Source: Schlesneria sp.
Lineage (GTDB): Bacteria > Planctomycetota > Planctomycetia > Planctomycetales > Planctomycetaceae
NCBI GenBank assembly: GCA_025353525.1
Contig: JANXOO010000017.1
Coordinates: forward strand, 1 to 8,604
Reading direction: 5' to 3'
Length of the DNA: 8,604 nucleotides
Position numbers and translations under genes: made by a program. Of this stretch, positions 1 through 5,189 are shown piece by piece. Positions within the stretch are counted from its first letter, which is position 1; each line of letters begins with the position of its first letter. The notes below the pieces were generated by a model that was not told where the DNA came from, searched no databases, and worked only from the letters and a program-made list of their open reading frames with translations.

Positions 1-20
1 GATCTAGAATGACCGCCCGT

Positions 21-50
21 TTGACAACGCCGACCCGATGCTGGCAGGAT
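21..50 (+). promoter_or_regulatory. Possible sigma-70-like promoter for the TPR gene
   Basis: A perfect -35 consensus, TTGACA, lies at 21-26. The best -10 partner at normal spacing is CAGGAT (45-50, 18-nt spacer), which matches TATAAT at only three positions. The -35 match and its position about 75 bases upstream of the start codon support a promoter, but the poor -10 keeps this tentative. Confidence 0.3.
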
Positions 51-99
51 GATTGAGTCAAATCAATTGTCCGACTGACATCGGGGCGGAGGCTGTGAA

Positions 100-1038
100 A
101 TGCGTTTTCTGGTTGTTCTTGTGACGGCGGCAGCAATACCGTTTGGAGTTGTCGCTGCCAACACTCCTCGCGAACCGGAACGCTCGGCTGACATTCCGGC
201 AGGCACCGCAAGGATTCATAACCCTGCCGCGGTCCTGCTGAATGATCGCGGCGAAGACCTGCGAAAAAAAGGCGATCTCGACGCGGCGATCCGGATTTAT
301 ACGGAAGCGATAGCGACCGACCCGGATTTCGCCTGGCCCTTTAACAATCGTGGGCTGGCCTGGGCAACAAAAGGCGAATTCGCGAATGCGATAAAAGATT
401 ACGCGGAGGCGATTCGGCTCGACCCTGCATATGCCTATCCGTTCAATAATCGCGGACTGGTTTGGGCTGCCAAAGGCGATTTCGAGAACGCTCAAAAGGA
501 TTACACAGAAGCGATCCGACTCGATCCCCGGTATGCCGTTCCGTTCAGCAACCGTGGTCTTGTCCGGGCCGCGAAATCGGAATTCGATCAAGCGATGGCG
601 GATTACGAGGACGCTATCCGGCTCGATCCGAACCTTGGAGTCGCCTACAGCAATCGTGGTCGTCTTCGGGAGATCAAGGGCGAATTCGGAAATGCCATCG
701 CGGACTATGCAGAAGCGATTCGGCTCGACCAGACATTGTCCGCCCCGCTGAATTCGATTGCCTGGTTACGTGCGACATGTCACGACGCGAATTACCGCAG
801 CGGGAAAGAAGCCATCGAGTTTGCGACACGTGCTTGTGAACTGTCGGGATGGAAGTCATTTGGTGAACTCGACACCCTCGCTGCTGCATATGCCGAAGAG
901 GGTGAATTCACAAACGCCGTGATCCGGCAGCAAACGGCCCTTGAATTTGTCCCCGCCAGCGAAAAGCAGATCGCCACGGAACGGCTTGAACTCTATCGTT
1001 CGAACATGCCTTTTCGACAACCCGCCCGGACGCAATAA
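100..1038 (+). CDS. Secreted tetratricopeptide-repeat (TPR) protein
   Basis: The 312-residue product probably acts as an exported protein-protein interaction scaffold; no enzymatic motif is visible. Residues 1-20 form a signal peptide (MRFLV, hydrophobic core, ending VVAA before NTPRE). TPR units begin near residue 45. Four tandem 34-residue repeats then cover about residues 77-212 (nt 328-735), each with the NRG...A(I)xDYxEAIRLDP pattern and almost the same DNA period of 102 bases. The C-terminal part (about 218-285: AWLRATC, ELSGW, LDTLAAAYAEEGEF) is a module I associate with planctomycete TPR proteins. The ATG is supported by GGAGG at 88-92 with a 7-base spacer. It appears to be a single-gene unit, with the next gene convergent. 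Binding partner unknown. Confidence 0.9.
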   Translation: MRFLVVLVTAAAIPFGVVAANTPREPERSADIPAGTARIHNPAAVLLNDRGEDLRKKGDLDAAIRIYTEAIATDPDFAWPFNNRGLAWATKGEFANAIKDYAEAIRLDPAYAYPFNNRGLVWAAKGDFENAQKDYTEAIRLDPRYAVPFSNRGLVRAAKSEFDQAMADYEDAIRLDPNLGVAYSNRGRLREIKGEFGNAIADYAEAIRLDQTLSAPLNSIAWLRATCHDANYRSGKEAIEFATRACELSGWKSFGELDTLAAAYAEEGEFTNAVIRQQTALEFVPASEKQIATERLELYRSNMPFRQPARTQ

Positions 1039-1434
1039 GGATCGGCGCAAGAACAAATGTCGCAAGTTGATGACACGCCAGTGGATCTCTCCAGGGCGAA
1101 TCCGCATCATCGGAGGGCGAGGCTCAGACCGAGCCGCCAAGTCGCTGCGTCTGGCCACATGACAATGACCAATAACGAATTCCTCATCCCGAAACAAACG
1201 CCCACACCAACACAAAGAACACGAATCAAAGAGTGAACCAGTAGAGGCACAGAGAAGATAAGCAAGAAAAAATGACTCCCCAAAAAATGCCGTGTAGAGC
1301 GACAATTATTGTTCCCGGCGGAGGGATATTTGTCGCCGAACAATTCCATGTACGAACGAAGAAACGAGATACCCCGGTCTGTCTCTCGGATCGTCCTCGC
1401 AACGTGCCGCTTCTCCTTCCTTCTTCAGAGTGTC
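1039..1434. other. Gene-free stretch after the TPR gene
   Basis: I see no credible gene here. All open frames are short and have no recognisable motifs. A small GGCTC/GAGCC hairpin at 1121-1135 is not followed by a T tract, so it is not a convincing terminator. Bases 1190-1275 are strongly adenine-rich on this strand, with recurring ACA-AAGA / CACAGAGAA words (for example 1210-1222 and 1247-1256). They resemble degenerate dispersed repeats of the CACAGAG type, but this is only an impression. Confidence 0.5.
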
Positions 1435-1448
1435 GCCGCGTTCGCGGC
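1435..1448. repeat. Lone short hairpin related to the REP-like units
   Basis: GCCGC (1435-1439), loop GTTC, GCGGC (1444-1448). It is a near copy of the outer hairpin in the REP-like units at 1512-1531 and 1641-1654, whose loops read ATTC/GAAT. It has no adjacent GTAG or second hairpin, so it may be a decayed fragment of the same element. Confidence 0.4.
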
Positions 1449-1472
1449 TGATGACGTTCGTTGGTATCGAGT

Positions 1473-1531
1473 CCTCGGGCTGGCGAGTACTCCTGCCCGA
1501 GGCTACCCACTTTTGCCGCATTCGCGGCAAA
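1473..1531 (-). repeat. REP-like two-hairpin repeat, copy 1 (minus orientation)
   Basis: Read on the minus strand, the unit is hairpin 1 (TTTGCCGC-GAAT-GCGGCAAA, 1531-1512), a short linker, GTAG (1506-1503), then hairpin 2 (CCTCGGGC at 1502-1495, 14-nt loop, GCCCGAGG at 1480-1473). Both stems are perfect 8-bp helices. A GTAG tetranucleotide directly before an imperfect palindrome is the hallmark of bacterial REP sequences. Bases 1476-1510 match the reverse complement of copy 2 (1659-1693) at 31 of 35 positions. The two copies lie head to head. Assignment to the REP class is inference from the fold and GTAG head. Confidence 0.7.
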
Positions 1532-1564
1532 GAGGCCCACTGTCGCTGTTGCCACTTAAACATT

Positions 1565-1576
1565 CCCGCGTGCGGG
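1565..1576. repeat. Small GC palindrome between the REP-like copies
   Basis: CCCGC-GT-GCGGG, a 5-bp perfect stem, lies in the spacer between the two REP-like units. It is followed by a short direct repeat, AAACATGCCTT (1591-1601) and AAACATGTCTT (1610-1620), with partial copies starting at 1558 and 1629. No function assigned. Confidence 0.4.
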
Positions 1577-1640
1577 TATGTCGTGTCCTTAAACATGCCT
1601 TCGAACATCAAACATGTCTTTTGTCCCGGCACATGTCTTA

Positions 1641-1696
1641 GTCGCGAATGCGACGTCGGTGGGTAGCTGCGGGCACGCGTACTCGCCAGCCCGCAG
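1641..1696 (+). repeat. REP-like two-hairpin repeat, copy 2 (plus orientation)
   Basis: In order: hairpin 1 (GTCGC-GAAT-GCGAC, 1641-1654), linker, GTAG (1663-1666), hairpin 2 (CTGCGGGC 1667-1674, 14-nt loop, GCCCGCAG 1689-1696). The distance from the GAAT loop to GTAG is 13 bases in both copies. Compared with copy 1, two stem positions in hairpin 2 and one in hairpin 1 have changed together with their partners, so pairing is kept. The unit abuts the 3' end of the transposase remnant on the minus strand (1698). Confidence 0.7.
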
Positions 1697-1697
1697 T

Positions 1698-1827
1698 TCC
1701 AGATTCAAACGTGATTTCGTGTCGTCGCAGGAGCTCGATGTGTTCTTCCTTGAACGTTTTCCGCCGATGATGTTCTTCCTGGCCTGCTACGTAATGTTGA
1801 ACGGAAACGATCTGCGAATAACTGACG
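1698..1827 (-). pseudogene. C-terminal remnant of an IS200-like (Y1/HUH) transposase
   Basis: Minus-strand translation of about 1704-1826 gives VSYSQIVSVQHYVAGQ followed by EEHHRRKTFKEEHIELLRRH. This matches the characteristic C-terminus of Y1 transposases of the IS200/TnpA-REP superfamily (usual form: xxYIANQEEHHRxxTFQEEFxxLLxxHGI). In that family the helix bearing the catalytic tyrosine is here, so the Tyr of QHYVAGQ is the likely nucleophile. The N-terminal domain with the HUH motif is absent. The reading frame upstream is cut at the border of the foldback element at 1828-1965. At its other end the frame runs into the REP-like repeat instead of the usual ERYxWD ending. It cannot encode an active transposase. 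Family assignment is from memory of the motif. Confidence 0.7.
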
Positions 1828-1965
1828 TAAGGCGAGCGGCAGAAAATCAATGACCAGATGAAAGTTCAGCGGGAGGGGGTCAAACCCCTTTTGTCGAAGA
1901 CGAAAAAGGGGATCGACCCCGGCCAGTCGGGGCCTCTGGTACAAATCGTTCTGCCGCTCGCCTAA
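1828..1965. mobile_element. MITE-like foldback element with 14-bp terminal inverted repeats
   Basis: GGCGAGCGGCAGAA (1831-1844) is perfectly inverted at 1949-1962. TAA lies immediately outside both ends (1828-1830, 1963-1965) in direct orientation, as expected of a 3-bp target duplication. Inside, ACCAGA pairs with TCTGGT, and a central hairpin pairs GGGGTC (1876-1881) with GACCCC (1915-1920) and CCCCTTTT with AAAAGGGG around a GTCGAAGAC tip. The 132-bp core can fold into one long interrupted stem and has no coding capacity. It truncates the transposase remnant and lies 25 bases past the stop of the 1990-3522 gene, where it might also slow transcription. The mobilising family is unknown. Confidence 0.6.
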
Positions 1966-1989
1966 ATCGCCCTGAATCCGAATCGCGGC

Positions 1990-3522
1990 TTATCCAGCTC
2001 CTTTTTGACTCGGGTGGAACATCCAGTTGACGGTGCGGTCGTCCGTCGAAAATGTCGCACGAACATAAATGACGCTGGCCGGACGCCCGGCGATGTCGGC
2101 CGGAATGGACCATGACAGTGTCTTGCCCGATCGCTCGCCAAGATCGTGCTGAATGCCGTCGTCGAATTGTTCGTTTGCGTCAAGACAGGTCACCCAGACC
2201 TGAGCCGACTTCAATGCCTGGCCCGAGAGTTCGAGCGAACTGAGTGACACTGGACGTTCAAACGCCAGTACAATGGTTGGAATTCCGAGTGGCATTGTAG
2301 GCCAGCGCGATTCGTTGACAGGGAATTTCATCGTCCAGGATCGGCGGCTTGCGTCGAATCGGGGAGCGTCTTCGGGTTCGAGATTTGGCAGCCAGTCGTT
2401 CAGCACCGGATCAGGTGTTCTTTTTGACGTTTCACCAGGTACCTGCGAAAAGTCCCGGTGTATGATTTCAGCAGCCTGTTCCGCGAGAAACCGGCACGAT
2501 CTGGGGCCAGGATGCCCGTCGGCCGGATTGATGCCCCATTGGATGGCTTCACTCCCGGCCAAAGGCATTTCTCCAAACCGACGTACAAATTCGGGGACCG
2601 TGTCGTATGCGGCGATCCCGGCATCCTGCCAAACGGACATGATCGGATCGATACGCGGCTTGAAATACTCAGTCGAAGGGAAATTCGGCAACGTCATCAT
2701 GAAGCCGGGAATCCCCGTTTCATCGAGGAACGATTTCACGTCACGTACTGTCTTTCGGTAAGCGGCCAGATTGTCCGAGTCGACCAGTTTAAGTTCCCAA
2801 TCCGAGTATTCGTACCCGTATTCAGGGCCGGTAAACATTTTGGCGAGCTTGCTATTGCGCAGTGCATCGAATTTGGCGGTGACACGCGGCCAGATGCGGC
2901 GGGCCAGACCGCGAACACGGTCCAGCTTCGGTATCGACTGCTGCGACGTGCTGATTTGCCGCACCAGCCCTTCGTCTGCATCGTTACTGACATATCCCCA
3001 AATGATCAGATCAGGCTGACATTCCGGAACAAAATGCCTGGCCCACGTCAACTGGTCATGCGTCGACGCACCGGGTCGACCCAGTGAAACGACTTCGACC
3101 GATTCATTTTCTAACAGCAGCCCCAGCTGCCGCCACCACATATGGTTCAGAGTCAGATAGGGACTTCCCCAGACGAACGAATCACCCATCACAAGAATCC
3201 GTTTGGTTCCAGCCGATTTCCGGGCTCCGACGGGATGACCGACCCAGCTTCGAATTCCGGCCGGCACCGCCGATGGAAGAGGCTCGGGGAAGCCCTCTGT
3301 TCGGTCGGCCAACTGATGTTCGGCCACGACAACGGCGTTATGTCTGGCCCAACTGTCTCCTGATGTCAGACCTCGTCGTTCGAGAACCGGCAACACAACC
3401 AAGTCCATTGAAAACAGACCGGCAAGGACAACGGCGAGCGAGATCGCTGCACATTTGATGGCCGGTCGAGGGAACAGTTTCCACCATTGTCGGCGCGACA
3501 GCGATTTGTGATTCGAGACCAT
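1990..3522 (-). CDS. Membrane-anchored SGNH/GDSL-type hydrolase-like protein
   Basis: The 510-residue product probably acts as an esterase or acyl-ester hydrolase outside the cytoplasm; the substrate is unknown. Residues 23-45 form one hydrophobic segment (signal anchor) after a basic N-terminus. The SGNH blocks follow in order: GDSFVWG (nucleophile Ser115), the glycine block SLGRPGAS (148-153), GYVSND with Asn180, and ADGHPGP with Asp335 and His337. Residues about 390-505 form a separate beta-rich C-terminal region, possibly a carbohydrate-binding-like sandwich, with no motif I can name. The ATG is supported by GAGG nine bases upstream on the minus strand. It is a single-gene unit, divergent from the lipoprotein gene. 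The SGNH call is fairly firm; activity is inferred. Confidence 0.8.
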   Translation of the reverse strand: MVSNHKSLSRRQWWKLFPRPAIKCAAISLAVVLAGLFSMDLVVLPVLERRGLTSGDSWARHNAVVVAEHQLADRTEGFPEPLPSAVPAGIRSWVGHPVGARKSAGTKRILVMGDSFVWGSPYLTLNHMWWRQLGLLLENESVEVVSLGRPGASTHDQLTWARHFVPECQPDLIIWGYVSNDADEGLVRQISTSQQSIPKLDRVRGLARRIWPRVTAKFDALRNSKLAKMFTGPEYGYEYSDWELKLVDSDNLAAYRKTVRDVKSFLDETGIPGFMMTLPNFPSTEYFKPRIDPIMSVWQDAGIAAYDTVPEFVRRFGEMPLAGSEAIQWGINPADGHPGPRSCRFLAEQAAEIIHRDFSQVPGETSKRTPDPVLNDWLPNLEPEDAPRFDASRRSWTMKFPVNESRWPTMPLGIPTIVLAFERPVSLSSLELSGQALKSAQVWVTCLDANEQFDDGIQHDLGERSGKTLSWSIPADIAGRPASVIYVRATFSTDDRTVNWMFHPSQKGAG

Positions 3523-3954
3523 TCAGAAATGCCTCAAGTCGTTAGATACAATCCACTTCGCACGAATTGCGGATTGTTTCACCCGAGAAGTCGTGCCTCA
3601 ACTTGTGAGACATTTTTCGAAACTGAATTATGTCGCAAAACATTTTAATTAAACAGGTTACAGCATAAATTTCAGAGCCTCGACTTCGGCTGGTCGCTCA
3701 TTTCCCACAGCGTTTGGCACACCACGTTACCTGTGCGGAATATTCGTCAACGACCCGTCAAAGCACTGGAAAATACTCGAAAGAACTCGCGGAACGGTTG
3801 CAATACTGAACGCTGAACACTGTAATCTATGGCAGAGAGTTCGGCCACTGGGGGTCGAGTCGCCGCAATGGTCAGCGGCAGTCACAAAATTGTCGTCTCC
3901 ACCTTCGTCGAATGAATTGACGCAAGGATCTGGAATTCACGGTTGGAAAGCTCA
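3523..3954. other. Divergent intergenic region (SGNH gene / small lipoprotein)
   Basis: No gene is visible. The stretch must carry promoters for both flanking genes. An AT-rich tract at 3637-3657 and CATAAT on the minus strand (3632-3627) could belong to the leftward promoter, but no good -35 accompanies it. TTGCAA followed by TAATCT near 3795-3830 is a weak rightward candidate with an over-long spacer. I see no riboswitch or RNA gene. Confidence 0.4.
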
Positions 3955-4155
3955 ATGCGTAAGACTCCGTTGATTTGTTCGTTGCTGATGGCCTTTGGCG
4001 TGTCAGCGCTTGTTGTCGGTTGTGAACCCTCTAAAACACCTTCGTCCACCTCGCCGAGTGCATCGGGTGGCGCCGGTAAGGGTTCAACGACTGGCAAAGG
4101 GGCCGAGGTTCCTGGCTCGCCTTCGGGCGGCAGCGCTGAAAAGCCTAAGAAGTAG
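3955..4155 (+). CDS. Small lipoprotein, Ser/Gly/Pro-rich
   Basis: This 66-residue protein begins MRKTPLICSLLMAFGVSALV and carries a lipobox VVGC, with Cys23 as the lipidation site for signal peptidase II. The mature part is only about 44 residues. It is low complexity (Ser, Gly, Pro, Thr, Lys) with no domain, so it is likely a flexible tail on a lipid anchor. The ATG at 3955 is preferred over an in-frame TTG at 3943 because it is preceded by GGAAAG at suitable spacing and gives a standard lipoprotein signal. The gene converges on csrA and ends just before a shared terminator. Function not recognised. Many planctomycetes carry comparable tiny lipoproteins, so it is probably real though poorly conserved. 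Confidence 0.75.
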   Translation: MRKTPLICSLLMAFGVSALVVGCEPSKTPSSTSPSASGGAGKGSTTGKGAEVPGSPSGGSAEKPKK

Positions 4156-4188
4156 TCCGGTTTTGGTTCTGCCAGCCCGATCGAAATG

Positions 4189-4236
4189 AAAAAACGAAAA
4201 GAGCCAGACATTGATGTCTGGCTCTTTTCGTTTTTT
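4189..4236. terminator. Bidirectional intrinsic terminator (lipoprotein / csrA)
   Basis: A perfect 22-bp inverted repeat (4189-4210 and 4215-4236) surrounds a TTGA loop. The GC-rich part GAGCCAGACA/TGTCTGGCTC is flanked by A-rich and T-rich arms ending in TTTTTT on both strands. It lies between two convergent genes, 33 bases after the lipoprotein stop and 68 bases after the csrA stop, so it should terminate transcription from both sides. Confidence 0.92.
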
Positions 4237-4304
4237 ATCGCTTGCGAAGCAATGTCGGAACCGAGGTTGGAGAGGTCTCGGAACCTGCAACCGGGGACCG
4301 ACTG

Positions 4305-4499
4305 TTATTTCGCGGCGTCTTCCGTTTTTCTCTGATTTTCGCGTTGAATTGCTTCGTAAACTTCCTGTCGGTGGACGGGAATTTCCGTCGGGGCTTCAAT
4401 TCCAAGCCGGACCTTGTCGCCACGAATGTCGACGACGGTAATTTTAATATTGTCACCGATGAAAATGCTTTCATCGCGTTGTCGTGAAAGAACGAGCAT
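4305..4499 (-). CDS. csrA: Carbon storage regulator / translational regulator CsrA
   Basis: CsrA is a small dimeric RNA-binding protein. It binds GGA motifs in mRNA leaders and changes translation or stability. In many bacteria it controls flagellin, motility and carbon metabolism. The 64 residues fit the family length. Visible hallmarks are MLVLSR at the start (Leu4, Arg6), the IGDNIKITV strand, the [11 protein letters not shown] core, and VHR with the key RNA-contacting Arg44, followed by the EVYEAIQ helix. The start is fixed by a strong TAAGGAG Shine-Dalgarno sequence eight bases upstream on the minus strand. No fliW, flagellin or flagellar hook gene is adjacent, although csrA often lies beside them. 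Its own leader is rich in GGA sites. Confidence 0.97.
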   Translation of the reverse strand: MLVLSRQRDESIFIGDNIKITVVDIRGDKVRLGIEAPTEIPVHRQEVYEAIQRENQRKTEDAAK

Positions 4500-4508
4500 G
4501 TGCGTTTC

Positions 4509-4580
4509 TCCTTAGCGGGCATTCGTTGCGTCGTTCTCACGCCACGAACGATTCTCCAGGTTGCAGTCTCTCCGGTTTCC
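4509..4580 (-). promoter_or_regulatory. csrA leader with four GGA sites and a hairpin
   Basis: On the minus strand, GGA triplets lie at 4580-4578, 4573-4571, 4557-4555 and 4511-4509, the last being inside the csrA Shine-Dalgarno sequence. A 6-bp hairpin (TCGTTC/GAACGA, 4531-4551) lies between the last two. CsrA binds GGA-containing leaders and represses its own translation in other bacteria, so autoregulation is a reasonable inference. The individual sites do not match the full consensus. Confidence 0.35.
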
Positions 4581-4919
4581 TGACACTTCGCATAGTTGTC
4601 TGAAGTCGTTGTTCCCGTGAGAAATCAATCGTCACAGGGACGCAACAGAACTTCTCATCGTCATCTTGTCGCGCAGGGGGAGAACTCGACAGAGCGAAAT
4701 TCGCAGGATGTGCGAATTGTTTCGCAGCGTTCGCGACGGGTAGCGAATAGTCCGAAAACTGTTGAAGTTCCGTCGATGACTGCTGTAGCGGTCGCAACAC
4801 CGAATGTCTGACAAAGGCAGGACAATCATTCGAACCGTCAGGGTCGAATTTTGTGAGCAGTGTTGCTGCCGGGACGGACTCGATTGACTGCATATTACAC
4901 ACCGATCGGTGAGACGGAG
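4581..4919. other. Gene-free stretch upstream of csrA
   Basis: Open frames here are short, have no recognisable motifs and lack convincing ribosome binding sites. The csrA promoter is expected here, but I cannot point to a clear -35/-10 pair. A perfect 10-base palindrome ACCGATCGGT lies at 4901-4910. Confidence 0.4.
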
Positions 4920-4927
4920 GTGAATCG

Positions 4928-4972
4928 ATGCCTGCATCATACTCTGGAGTATTTGATGGCGAGCGAAATTGA
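4928..4972 (+). CDS. Possible short ORF (14 codons) with strong ribosome binding site
   Basis: ATG at 4928 is preceded by GGAGG (4916-4920) with an ideal 7-base spacer. The frame encodes MPASYSGVFDGERN and stops. An overlapping frame using GTG at 4920 gives 32 residues ending at 5018 (containing MASEIDDFDRELINGDGG) but lacks a properly spaced site. The short ORF spans a 6-bp inverted repeat, ATACTC-TG-GAGTAT (4939-4952). It could be a leader peptide for the downstream 5190 gene, about 220 bases away, or a chance match. No homology recognised. Confidence 0.25.
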   Translation: MPASYSGVFDGERN

Positions 4973-5189
4973 TGACTTTGATCGTGAGTTGATCAATGGC
5001 GATGGGGGAGTTTTTTGAAGACAGCCTGAAGGGTGAATTCCAACTGTCGAGGGGTTTGGGCGTTTCCGGACTGCCTTCGGGGTCTAACGCAATTGCATCT
5101 GCTTATTGGATCGGTCATGATGATGGTCCTCGACCGGGCTGATTTCAATGCTGGCCTGCTCGCCCCGCCGATTGACAGGAGTCCCACCA
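4973..5189. other. Upstream region of the DUF1549/DUF1553 gene
   Basis: No clear gene. A weak promoter candidate is TTGCAT (5093-5098), a 17-base spacer and CATGAT (5116-5121). It has the right spacing but poor hexamers. Confidence 0.25.

Noticed and set aside
58..591. Minus-strand open frame of 177 codons opposite the TPR gene
   Set aside because: It is a mirror of the TPR repeats: its own periodicity comes from the 102-base DNA repeat, and the plus-strand frame has the signal peptide, TPR consensus and ribosome binding site.
328..735. Non-coding tandem repeat of 102 bases
   Set aside because: The period is explained by the 34-residue TPR units of the coding sequence.
1309..1641. Plus-strand open frame of 110 codons across the REP-like region
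   Set aside because: It merely reads through both hairpins and spacer repeats, has no ribosome binding site, and its protein is composed of repeat-derived residues. The overlapping minus-strand frames fail for the same reason.
1430..1700. CRISPR array
   Set aside because: The repeats are inverted rather than direct, there are only two units, and no regular spacers or cas genes are present.
1828..1965. Integron attC site
   Set aside because: The element is palindromic and of suitable length, but I find no RYYYAAC / GTTRRRY core pair at its ends, and no integrase or cassette array nearby.
4537..4902. Minus-strand open frame of 121 codons upstream of csrA
   Set aside because: No recognisable motif, no good ribosome binding site, Ser/Arg-rich composition typical of an accidental frame, and it overlaps the likely csrA leader.
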